This document shows, piece after piece, positions 19,629 through 28,635 of a DNA stretch of 64,000 nt. Within the stretch, counting starts at the first letter, position 1; each line of letters starts with the position of its first letter. Source of the stretch: Myxococcota bacterium (GTDB taxonomy: Bacteria; Myxococcota; B64-G9); assembly GCA_022710975.1 (NCBI GenBank), contig JAKLGA010000007.1, forward strand, positions 124,001 to 188,000, written 5' to 3'. The notes beneath the pieces were generated by a model that did not search any database, had not been told where the DNA came from, and saw nothing but the letters and a program-made list of their open reading frames with translations. Made by a program: the position numbers and the translations under genes.

Positions 19629-19694
19629 TGTCGCGACACCGTTTATCGGGACCGGCCTTGTCGCAATTTACCGCCCCGTCGATACGGAAGTCAA
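19629..19694 (-). promoter_or_regulatory. Promoter and possible operator of the Rrf2 gene
   Basis: Minus strand: TTGACT (19694-19689), 18 bp, TAAATT (19670-19665). A perfect 10-bp palindrome TGTCGCGACA (19629-19638) lies in the leader between the start site and the coding region, a possible autoregulatory site. Confidence 0.45.
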
Positions 19695-19782
19695 ACGAAT
19701 AATGGACGCCGGAGGTGAGATTCAACCGTTGACAGGCGGGTCGATCGGCCCCTCTATCCTCTCGAATGTATGCAGCAAGTAT

Positions 19783-20343
19783 CTAGATCCGGAGCCCGAA
19801 GTGCAGGTTCACGGAGAAGTCGTAGCCCCATCTGCCGGTGAGGTAGTGGACGCCGACATCGGCCCCCAGCCCGGCAGCCAACCATCCGTCGAGAAATGGG
19901 AAATCGAGCCCGCCACCCGCCCGACCCTGGAAGCCCAGGGCGTTGTCCACGGCGGTCTCCGAGCCCGAGCCGCCCGGGAACATGCGGGCCTCGGCGTCGA
20001 GGGCGATCAGCCCGACGGTGGCCGAGATGTAGGGGTTGACGATGGGGATGGAGTCGAAGGTGGTGCCCACCCCCAGCCCACAGTGGATGAAGTCCGCGCC
20101 CGGGAACAGGTGCTGGTAGTCGAACACCGCCCGGATGATGAGGATCTCCAGCATGGCACGGCCGCCCACCCCGAAGCCGCTCACGTCCGTGGAGACCTGG
20201 TTCCCGCCGACCGTCCCCTCCACGTTGCCCAGCCGGGTGTAGGTCCCTTGCCCGTCGATCTCCATGCTGAAGAGATCGGCCGAGGCCGGCGACGCCGCGA
20301 GAACCATCGACCCAACCAGAAGCAAACCAAGGAGTTTTTTCAC
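19783..20343 (-). CDS. Small outer-membrane beta-barrel protein
   Basis: 186 residues with a clear signal peptide (KKLLGLLLVGSMVLAASPASA) and a mature chain of alternating hydrophobic strands rich in Gly and aromatic residues, ending in DFSVNLHFGLRI, compatible with an eight-strand barrel. Substrate or partner unknown. The start is GTG at 20343, followed by AAAAAACTC, with AAAGGAG upstream. It is divergent from kbl, and the two promoters lie almost back to back. Confidence 0.75.
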   Translation of the reverse strand: MKKLLGLLLVGSMVLAASPASADLFSMEIDGQGTYTRLGNVEGTVGGNQVSTDVSGFGVGGRAMLEILIIRAVFDYQHLFPGADFIHCGLGVGTTFDSIPIVNPYISATVGLIALDAEARMFPGGSGSETAVDNALGFQGRAGGGLDFPFLDGWLAAGLGADVGVHYLTGRWGYDFSVNLHFGLRI

Positions 20344-20432
20344 CGCGAGCTCCTTTCGGTGCAGACCCGGATCTTCCCCAGGGGATGAGACGCGCCCCCT
20401 CCGCCCGCTGTTCAGCCCGGAGCGGTCCGGCC

Positions 20433-20462
20433 ATTCTGGCCCGTCCGCTCCGGGGGTGTCAA
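20433..20462 (-). promoter_or_regulatory. Promoter of the small outer-membrane protein
   Basis: Minus strand: TTGACA (20462-20457), 18 bp, CAGAAT (20438-20433), leaving a leader of about 80 nt. Its -35 is 10 bp from the -35 of the divergent kbl promoter. Confidence 0.6.
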
Positions 20463-20472
20463 GACACCCTCC

Positions 20473-20502
20473 TTGACCCCGGCGCGGGGCGCGCCCTACA
20501 AT
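20473..20502 (+). promoter_or_regulatory. Promoter of kbl
   Basis: TTGACC (20473-20478), 18 bp, TACAAT (20497-20502). Start near 20509, 27 nt before the ATG at 20536, so the in-frame upstream start at 20473 is excluded. Confidence 0.65.
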
Positions 20503-20535
20503 CCGCGCGCACATTTACCCGAAGGGAGCGCGCGC

Positions 20536-21729
<1,194 letters not shown>

Positions 21730-21754
21730 GCCCGCGGCTCCGCCGAAGGGACGC

Positions 21755-22300
21755 ATGGACGCACCCGCCCCCACGCCCTCGTCCGAGCTCGCCAGCCTGC
21801 CGCTGTCCGCGCTCCAGGGGGAGCTCGAGACCCAGGGCGAGGCGCCCTTCCGCCGGGCGCACCCTCACGCCTACCTGCTGGTGCTGTTCGCCCCGCCGTC
21901 CTTCGACGAGCCGGCCCGCGCCGGCACCCGCCAGTCGCGCATCCCCGAGCTGGCGCTGCCCTCGATGCGGCCGGACATCCGCCGGGTGATCGAGCTCAGA
22001 CCCGGCCCCCAGAGCCAGGGCAGGGTGCGGGTCGGCCGCACGCCGGACAACGAGCTGGTCATCCCCTCCACCTGGATCTCGAAGCGCCACGCGGCGTTCG
22101 TCCCCCACCGGGCAGGGCTGGCGCTCGAGGACCTCGGCTCGGTCAACGGCACGCTCCTCAACGGGGCCAAGCTGGTGGCCCACCGGGCCTACCGGCTGGA
22201 GACCGGCGACAAGATCGCCCTGTGGCGCTACGTGTTCGAGTACCTGGACCCGGACGCGCTGATCCTCATGCTGCGCGAGCCGACCCGGCCGCGCGGCTAG
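21755..22300 (+). CDS. FHA-domain protein
   Basis: 181 residues. The forkhead-associated domain covers about 90-165 with VGRTPDNELVIPS, SKRHA and GSVNGT. The N-terminal 85 residues are proline/alanine-rich and unstructured in part. It should bind phosphothreonine peptides. Start ATG with GAAGGGA upstream. It ends 10 bp from the convergent sensor-kinase gene. Not the same subfamily as the FHA protein at 3442-3978: the FHA sits centrally and a hydrophobic tail (DALILMLREP) follows. Confidence 0.85.
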   Translation: MDAPAPTPSSELASLPLSALQGELETQGEAPFRRAHPHAYLLVLFAPPSFDEPARAGTRQSRIPELALPSMRPDIRRVIELRPGPQSQGRVRVGRTPDNELVIPSTWISKRHAAFVPHRAGLALEDLGSVNGTLLNGAKLVAHRAYRLETGDKIALWRYVFEYLDPDALILMLREPTRPRG

Positions 22301-22310
22301 CGCCCGCGCC

Positions 22311-23435
22311 TCAGGGCAGGCGGACGACGAAGGTGGCCCCGCCGCCGGGGGTCTCCTCGAAGTCGATCCGCCCCCCGTGGGCCTCCGCGATCTGCTTGCA
22401 CAGCGGCAGCCCCAGGCCGGTCCCGTCGCGCTCGTCCGTGGTGAAGAAGGGCTCGAACAGGCGCGCCCGGTGCTCGGGCGGGACGCCCGCGCCGTGATCG
22501 ATCACCCGCACGACCAGGGCGCCGGCCTCGTACGCCAGGCCGATCTCGATGGCCTGGCCCTTGGAGGAGGCCCGGGCCGCGTTCTTGAAGAGGTTCAGCA
22601 GCAGGTGCTTGAGCTGGCGGGGATCGAGGCGCCAGAGGCCGAGCTCCGGCGCGGGGACGACCTCCAGGCGCACGTGGCGGAAGGCGGGGTGGTGGGAGCA
22701 CAGGTGCACCACCTCCCGGACCAGCGCGATGGGGTCGGACTGGCTCCGGCTGAAGGGCATGGCCACGCCCTGGGCGAAGTCGCGGATGGAGGCGGCCACC
22801 TCGGCCAGGGTGGTGGCCTGCAGCTCGATCTGCTTGACCTGCTCGAGCTCGGACTGCTTCATCTCCGCGAGCTGCGTGTTCAGCATCATCACCACCTGCA
22901 GGTAGTTGGTCATCTCGTGGACCATCTCGGAGGCGAAGCGGCCCACCGCGGCCAGCTTCTCCTGGCGCAGGATGGTCTGCTGGGCGGCCTCGAGCTCGCG
23001 GGTGCGCTGCAGCAGATTTCGGTGCGCCTCGTGCAGATCGGCCGCGAGCTGGCCCTTGGCGACCAGCAGGTCGCGCCACTCCAGCGCCTGGCGGATGGTC
23101 AGGCGCATGTCGTCCACGTCCCAGGGCTTGATGATGTAGCGGTACACCCGGCCCTCGTTGATGGCCTTCAGCATGGCGTCGAAGTCGGTGAACGCGGTCA
23201 GCACCAGGCGCACGATGTCCGGCTTCCAGTCCTTGACCCGGGTGAGCAGCTCGACCCCGGTCATGCCCGGCATGCGCTGGTCGGCGATCAGCACGTCGAC
23301 CGGCTTCTCCTCGAGCACGCGCAGGGCGCTCTCCCCGCTCATGGCGGTGAGCACCAGGTAGTGATCCTCGAGCATGAGCCGCATGGGCTCCAGGCTGTCG
23401 CGCTCGTCGTCGACCAGGAGCAGGGTGTGGGTCAT
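22311..23435 (-). CDS. Response-regulator/histidine-kinase fusion
   Basis: 374 residues. A receiver domain (1-120; phosphoacceptor Asp in VLIADQRMPG, conserved Thr/Lys in VLTAFTD and YIIKPW) is followed by a short coiled coil, a dimerisation/phosphoacceptor helix (FASEMVHEMTNYL, about 165-175) and a HATPase domain (N box LLLNLFKNAA, G boxes DHGAGVP and GTGLGLPLC). REC-first kinases usually take a phosphoryl group from an upstream hybrid kinase. The ATG overlaps the stop of the 1183-residue hybrid kinase (ATGA), which makes that kinase the obvious partner. Last gene of a four-gene overlapping operon. Confidence 0.9.
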   Translation of the reverse strand: MTHTLLLVDDERDSLEPMRLMLEDHYLVLTAMSGESALRVLEEKPVDVLIADQRMPGMTGVELLTRVKDWKPDIVRLVLTAFTDFDAMLKAINEGRVYRYIIKPWDVDDMRLTIRQALEWRDLLVAKGQLAADLHEAHRNLLQRTRELEAAQQTILRQEKLAAVGRFASEMVHEMTNYLQVVMMLNTQLAEMKQSELEQVKQIELQATTLAEVAASIRDFAQGVAMPFSRSQSDPIALVREVVHLCSHHPAFRHVRLEVVPAPELGLWRLDPRQLKHLLLNLFKNAARASSKGQAIEIGLAYEAGALVVRVIDHGAGVPPEHRARLFEPFFTTDERDGTGLGLPLCKQIAEAHGGRIDFEETPGGGATFVVRLP

Positions 23436-26400
23436 GGTTGCCTCCGCGTCGTGTCCCCAGGGGCGGGCGGTTCGGGTGATGGCTCGGGACGGTGGTCGAG
23501 GCTGGGCAGCTCGAGGGAGAAACGGGTGCCGCGGCCCGGCTCGCTGTCGAGCTGGAGGGCGCCGCCGAGATCGGTCACCGTGCGCTTGACCAGGGCCAGG
23601 CCCAGCCCCACCCCCTTGCCCGGGTCCTTGGTGGTGAAGAACAGATCGAACACCCGGTCCCGGTTCTCGGGCGGGATGCCGCAGCCGTTGTCCTCCACCA
23701 CCAGGCGCGCCTTGCCGGCCTCGCGCCCGACGGCCACCCGCACCCACCCGCCCGGCTGGGTGGCCTGGACGGCGTTCTCCACCAGGTTGATGACGAGCTG
23801 GCGCAGCTCCTCCTGGGGTCCCCGCAGGCGCACCCCCTCGACCGCGGCCACCTCCAGGCGCACGCCCTTCTGCTCGGCGCTGGTCAGCCGGGACACCTCT
23901 TGGCGCACCAGCTCGCCGAGGTCCAGCTCGACCCAGGGCACGTGGAGCTGGCGGAAGGCGTAGCGCTGCAGCGACATGACCACCGCGCTGAGGCGCCCGA
24001 GCGCCCGCCGGGCGATGTCCTCCATGCGCCCGAGGTCGGCCTCCAGCGCGGGCGCCGGGTTCGCGCCCAGCGCGCGCCGGGCCACCAGCCAGCCGGCCTG
24101 CTGCGCGCTCTGGGCCTGGTGGGCGGCGTTGCGCAGCTCGTGCGCCAGTCCGGCCAGCAGCGTCTCCAGCGAGGCCGCGCGGCGGTTGGCGGCCACCTCG
24201 CTCTCGCGCACGCGCCGCGCCAGCAGCGCCTCGATGGCCGCCAGGAGCTCGGCCGGGTGGAAGGGCTTGGTCAGGTAGTGGTCGGCGCCGACCTGGTGGC
24301 CCTCGATGCGCCCCTCGTCGGCGCTGCGCGCGGTCAGCAGCAGCACCGGGATGTCTTGCAGGCGCGGGTTGGTCTTCACCCGGCGGCACAGCTCCAGGCC
24401 GCTCATGCCGGGCATCATCACGTCGCACACCACCAGGTCGTGCCGCTGGGCCTCCAGCAGCGCGAGCGCGCGCTCACCGTCCTGGACCGGCCAGAGGTCG
24501 TAGGTGGCGCCCAGCACCTGCTCGAGGAAGCGCAGCACGTCCGGGTTGTCGTCCACCACCAGCAGCCGGGCGGCCTTGGCGCCCTCGTCCTGGCGCCGCG
24601 GGGCCACGCGCCGCTCGGTGGCCTCCTCGAAGCCCAGGAAGCGGTAGTCCGGGCTGGCGCGGATCTGGTCGGTCCACTCGGGCAGGCCGGCGTCCTCCTC
24701 GCGCCGGAGCTCGGGCACCTGGTCGGTCCGCTGGCGGCGCTCGACGCGCTCCGCGGGCAGGCCGTCGGCCGAGAGCGGCAGGCGCACGGTGAAGCACGAG
24801 CCGCGGCCCGGCTCGCTCTCCGCCAGGAGCTCGCCGCCGTGCAGCTCGGCCAGCTCGCGGGCCAGCGACAGGCCGATGCCGGAGCCGCCCCGCCGCCGGG
24901 TGGCCGAGGAGTCCACCTGGTAGAAGCGGTCGAAGATGCGCCCGAGCTCCTCGGCCGGGATGCCCACGCCGGTGTCCCGCACCCGCAGCCAGGCCGCGCC
25001 GGGCGGGCCGGGATCCTCGCCCACCTCGAGCTCCACCCGCCCGCCCGGGTCGGTGAACTTGAGGGCGTTGGAGAGCAGGTTCACCACCACCCGCTCGAGC
25101 TTCTCCGGATCGGCCTCCAGCATCGGCCGCGGGCCGGCGGTCAGCTCCACCCGCAGGCGCTTGCGCTCGGCCAGCGGCCGGGCCGTCTCGACCAGCAGCG
25201 CCACCAGCCCGGCCAGGTCCACCTCCTCGAGCCGCAGGCGCAGGCGGGCGTCCTCCAGCCTGGACAGATCGAGCAGGTCGTCGATCAGCTTCAGCAGCAC
25301 CAGCGCGTTGCGCTTGAGCCCGTCGAGCTCCTGGCGCTGCTCGCCCGAGTAGCGCCCCAGCCCCTCCTCGAGCATGGCCTCCAGGGGCGAGAGGATCAGG
25401 CACAGCGGGGTGCGCAGCTCGTGGCTGATGTTGGCGAAGAAGCGGCTCTTGAGCTGATCGAGCTCGCGCAGCCTGAGGTTGGCGTCCTCCAGCTCGGCCG
25501 TGCGCTCGGCCACCCGGCGCTCGAGGCCCGCGGCCATCTCCGCCAGGGTGCGGCGCTGGGTGTCGGTCTCGTCGAACAGGAGCGCGTTCGACAGCCCGGT
25601 GGCGGCCGCGGCGCCCAGGCTGTCGAGGAACTCGAAGTCCCCGCGGGTGTAGGGCTTGAGCGAGCCCTTCTCCGCGAGGGTCAGCAGCCCGACCAGCGCG
25701 CCGGCCTGCACCAGCGGCACGGCCACCTCGGCCCCGACCCGGGCGAAGGCGCCCTCGGCCTCGGCCGCCGCGCCCGCCAGCCCGGGCATGGCGGCGAGGT
25801 GGTCGCGGCCGAGCGCGTTCGGGCTGGACGCCAGGAAGCGGCCGAGCTCGCCGCCCGGATCCAGCGGCCCCCCCTCGGGGCAGGCCGGCGCGGGCGACCC
25901 GGGCGGCCAGGCGAACACTCGCCAGGCGCCCTCGCGCCGCGGCCGCACCCACAGGCAGGCGCTGCGGGGGAAGAGCGCCTTGCCCGCCGACTCGAGCAGC
26001 GCCGTGCAGGCCTGCTCCACGCTGCGCAGCGAGGCCAGCTCGTGGGCCAGCAGGTCGAGCTCGCGGCGCTGATCAAGGGCGCTCCTCTGGAACAGCCGAT
26101 CGACGCGGGGCTTCAGCGCGCGCAGGTAGGCGAAACCGGCCAGGAAGAGCAGCGACAGCAGCAGCGTGGCGTCCAGCCGGGCGAGGCCCCGCAGCCAGGG
26201 TCCGATCAGCCACAGCAGGGCGTACAGCGGCACCAGCAGCGCGGCCAGCGCCACCAGCCAGCCGGCGGTGCGGTGCAGCACCGTGCGCACGTCCCACAGC
26301 CGGTGGCGGATCATGGCGACGGTGATGATCAGCGGCCCGAGCGGCAGCACCAGCGCCGGCAAGAAGTCCACGAAGGAGTTGCGCCCGAGGAGCGCGGGCA

Positions 26401-26983
26401 GGAGGGAACCGCTGGCTCCCACGCCGAAGCAGGCGAACGCAACCAGCATGTAGGCCGCCTGGGTGCGGCGCAGGCCGGTCGAGCGGCGGAAGAGCAGCAG
26501 GGCCAGGGCGAAGACCGAACCGAAGCCCAGCAGGATGTAGGCCATGTACAGGCCCATCAGGGATCCGGCCACCGGGGCGAAGTTGGAGACGGCGCTGGGC
26601 TCGGCGCCGCCCATGATCCAGTCCGTCGCCCAGAAGACTGGCAGCAGGGCCAGGCCCCAGACCCCGAGCGGGAGCCACAACCAGCGCAACTTGGAGAGCC
26701 CGGAGGAGAAGGCGCAGGCGAAGAGCACGAAGATCAGGATGGCCAGATCGCCGGCGGTCATGCCGGCGCGGATGAGCACGTCGGCGCCCTCGCTCGACTC
26801 GACCTCGCTGCCGTAGATGAGCAGGCCCGCGTAGACGGAGCCAATGATGCAAAACGCGATCCACAGGCGCATGACCGGGGTCCGCGCGCCCCGTGCCCAG
26901 GACAGGAAGGCCAGGATCACCAGGATGCCGGCCGTGACCAGGTTGGTCAGCAGGAAGGCGAGCTGCGCGAGGTCCTCGGTCAT
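23432..26983 (-). CDS. Multi-transmembrane hybrid sensor kinase with two kinase modules
   Basis: 1183 residues. In order: seven or eight transmembrane helices (about 5-270), a GAF-like domain (300-475), first HisKA (NISHELRTPL, about 520) and HATPase (620-735), a receiver (800-915; Asp in LVVCDVMMPGMSG), a second phosphoacceptor helix (GLAHELRNAAH, about 945) and a second HATPase (1040-1155; LVINLVENAVQAT, GVGLGLALVK). HK-REC-HK in one chain is uncommon and suggests an internal relay. The membrane part has no known ligand motif. Start and stop overlap both neighbours by 4 nt, so it is tightly coupled to the radical SAM protein upstream. Confidence 0.92.
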   Translation of the reverse strand: MTEDLAQLAFLLTNLVTAGILVILAFLSWARGARTPVMRLWIAFCIIGSVYAGLLIYGSEVESSEGADVLIRAGMTAGDLAILIFVLFACAFSSGLSKLRWLWLPLGVWGLALLPVFWATDWIMGGAEPSAVSNFAPVAGSLMGLYMAYILLGFGSVFALALLLFRRSTGLRRTQAAYMLVAFACFGVGASGSLLPALLGRNSFVDFLPALVLPLGPLIITVAMIRHRLWDVRTVLHRTAGWLVALAALLVPLYALLWLIGPWLRGLARLDATLLLSLLFLAGFAYLRALKPRVDRLFQRSALDQRRELDLLAHELASLRSVEQACTALLESAGKALFPRSACLWVRPRREGAWRVFAWPPGSPAPACPEGGPLDPGGELGRFLASSPNALGRDHLAAMPGLAGAAAEAEGAFARVGAEVAVPLVQAGALVGLLTLAEKGSLKPYTRGDFEFLDSLGAAAATGLSNALLFDETDTQRRTLAEMAAGLERRVAERTAELEDANLRLRELDQLKSRFFANISHELRTPLCLILSPLEAMLEEGLGRYSGEQRQELDGLKRNALVLLKLIDDLLDLSRLEDARLRLRLEEVDLAGLVALLVETARPLAERKRLRVELTAGPRPMLEADPEKLERVVVNLLSNALKFTDPGGRVELEVGEDPGPPGAAWLRVRDTGVGIPAEELGRIFDRFYQVDSSATRRRGGSGIGLSLARELAELHGGELLAESEPGRGSCFTVRLPLSADGLPAERVERRQRTDQVPELRREEDAGLPEWTDQIRASPDYRFLGFEEATERRVAPRRQDEGAKAARLLVVDDNPDVLRFLEQVLGATYDLWPVQDGERALALLEAQRHDLVVCDVMMPGMSGLELCRRVKTNPRLQDIPVLLLTARSADEGRIEGHQVGADHYLTKPFHPAELLAAIEALLARRVRESEVAANRRAASLETLLAGLAHELRNAAHQAQSAQQAGWLVARRALGANPAPALEADLGRMEDIARRALGRLSAVVMSLQRYAFRQLHVPWVELDLGELVRQEVSRLTSAEQKGVRLEVAAVEGVRLRGPQEELRQLVINLVENAVQATQPGGWVRVAVGREAGKARLVVEDNGCGIPPENRDRVFDLFFTTKDPGKGVGLGLALVKRTVTDLGGALQLDSEPGRGTRFSLELPSLDHRPEPSPEPPAPGDTTRRQP

Positions 26984-28635
26984 GGCGATTTTCGGCCTCT
27001 GGAGACCGGAGCGGTGAGCTCGGCGTTCAAGGTCCGGACCAGCGCGGTCAACCGGGCCGCGTCGAGGGTGAAGAACACCGCCTGCAACTGCTGGCGGAAC
27101 GCGTGCAGGCTCATCCCCAGCGCACCCGCGAGCACGACCATGTCGTCAGACAGGTTGACGATAACTCCCTCCGCGGCGACCTGGCGTTGGAATCCGGCGC
27201 TGAGCCCAGCGTAGCCAGCGAAGTCCCGACCGTCAAGGCGATAGGGCAACGGCTCCCAGAGGCTCGGGGGGATGATGTGTCGGATCCGGTACCGCGCGAG
27301 CCGCTGGCGGTACTCGCCCTCCCCCACCAGGAGCTCGAAGCCGAACGCCGCCTGCTCGTCGAACCAGCGGGTGCGCGGCACCAGGCCAGGGATCGAGATT
27401 TGCACCGGCACTGGACCCGACCGCTGGAGCCCGAGCAGCGCAGCCCGGTTTTGCGCCCTGGACTCCTCCGTCTGGCCGGGCAGCGGGACGATGAGGGAGA
27501 CCGCCGGGACGATGCCCGCGTCCTGGCAGGCCCGCAGGGTCGCCTCGGCGGCGCGCGGGTCCACCCGCTTGCCCAGCCGCCGCAGGTCGGCGGGGTGGAA
27601 CGACTCGACCCCGAAGAACAGGGACTCGCAGCCCACCCGGGCGAGGGCGGGCAGCATGTCCGCCGACAGATCATTGAGGTGCCCGAAGCCGCTCAACCTC
27701 AGCCTGCGCCCGGACGCGGCGAGCTCCGTGGTCAGCTCGCGGTAGAACCTGGCGGGAGTGCAGGAGCCGCCCAGCCGGAAGGCGCCCGTCCCGTGGGCCG
27801 CCTGGAGATCGGCCACCTCGCGCGCCACGCGCTGCACGGCCTTGACCCGCCAGAGGTCCCCGCTGGCCGAGCGATGGACGCAGAACGCGCAGCGCATGGG
27901 ACAGCCGCGGCTCTCGTCCAGCACGAACAGCTTGAGATGCTGATCGCCGGCCAGACTCGGGTAGACCTCGGTGCCGTAGCACGGAGGCGGCAGGGCATCC
28001 AGATCTGCGACCGCGGAGCGCCGGGTCCGCCTCCCGTCAGGCAGGATCAGGTTCGGCGCGTCCGCGAGCGCTCCTTGCCCCGTCGCCCATCGCGCCAGGG
28101 CCAGGACGGCCTCCTCTCCTTCCCCGTCGACCACGGCATCGAAGGCCCGGGTGAGGTCGAAGAGGGCCTGTTCGGAGTAGAGCACCGCGGGCCCGCCAGC
28201 CACGAGGCGCAGGTCGGGCCGGTGGCGGCGCAGCGCCTCTGCCAGCCGCACGCTGGCGAGGAATCCGTCCCCGCTCCACAGCTTGAAGCCCACCAGGTCC
28301 GCTCCGAACGCCCCGATCTCCTCGAGGAGCTCCGTGACCATCCAGCCGAGCGCCCGCTCGAGGTCGGTGTCCAGCGCAGCCTGGAGCGCGAGCAACCGCG
28401 GGCCGAGATCCACACCGCCGCCCGCGACGAGCTCGGGCAGCACCCGGGCCAGCTCCGCGGAGCGCTCCGCGGGAACGCAGCGCGCCAGGTGGGTGACCGT
28501 GTTGTAGTCGTGGACCCGCACCTCGTGGCCCGCCGCGAGCAGCGTGCCGGCCAGGCTGGCCAGCCCGTTGTCCGGGTAGAGCGAGGAGATCATCGCCGGC
28601 GGCCCCGCGTAGGTGATGAGCAGCACCCTAGCCAC
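26980..28635 (-). CDS. B12-binding-type radical SAM protein
   Basis: 551 residues. The N-terminal 200 residues form a cobalamin-binding-like Rossmann domain (LYPDNGLASLAGTLLAAGHEV; LVAGGPAVLYSEQ) without the His of the DxHxxG motif, as in some base-off B12 radical SAM enzymes. The radical SAM core begins at about 245 with CPMRCAFC, the CxxxCxxC ligands of the 4Fe-4S cluster, followed by LRLSGFGHLN and LFFGVESF, typical barrel strands. The C-terminal 130 residues are unfamiliar. Substrate unknown. It overlaps the kinase (4 nt) and the PilZ protein (8 nt). Confidence 0.85.
   Translation of the reverse strand: MARVLLITYAGPPAMISSLYPDNGLASLAGTLLAAGHEVRVHDYNTVTHLARCVPAERSAELARVLPELVAGGGVDLGPRLLALQAALDTDLERALGWMVTELLEEIGAFGADLVGFKLWSGDGFLASVRLAEALRRHRPDLRLVAGGPAVLYSEQALFDLTRAFDAVVDGEGEEAVLALARWATGQGALADAPNLILPDGRRTRRSAVADLDALPPPCYGTEVYPSLAGDQHLKLFVLDESRGCPMRCAFCVHRSASGDLWRVKAVQRVAREVADLQAAHGTGAFRLGGSCTPARFYRELTTELAASGRRLRLSGFGHLNDLSADMLPALARVGCESLFFGVESFHPADLRRLGKRVDPRAAEATLRACQDAGIVPAVSLIVPLPGQTEESRAQNRAALLGLQRSGPVPVQISIPGLVPRTRWFDEQAAFGFELLVGEGEYRQRLARYRIRHIIPPSLWEPLPYRLDGRDFAGYAGLSAGFQRQVAAEGVIVNLSDDMVVLAGALGMSLHAFRQQLQAVFFTLDAARLTALVRTLNAELTAPVSRGRKSP

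Noticed and set aside
19729-19760. Plus-strand promoter TTGACA-like at 19729
   Set aside because: No plus-strand gene follows for 800 bp and the -10 is poor.
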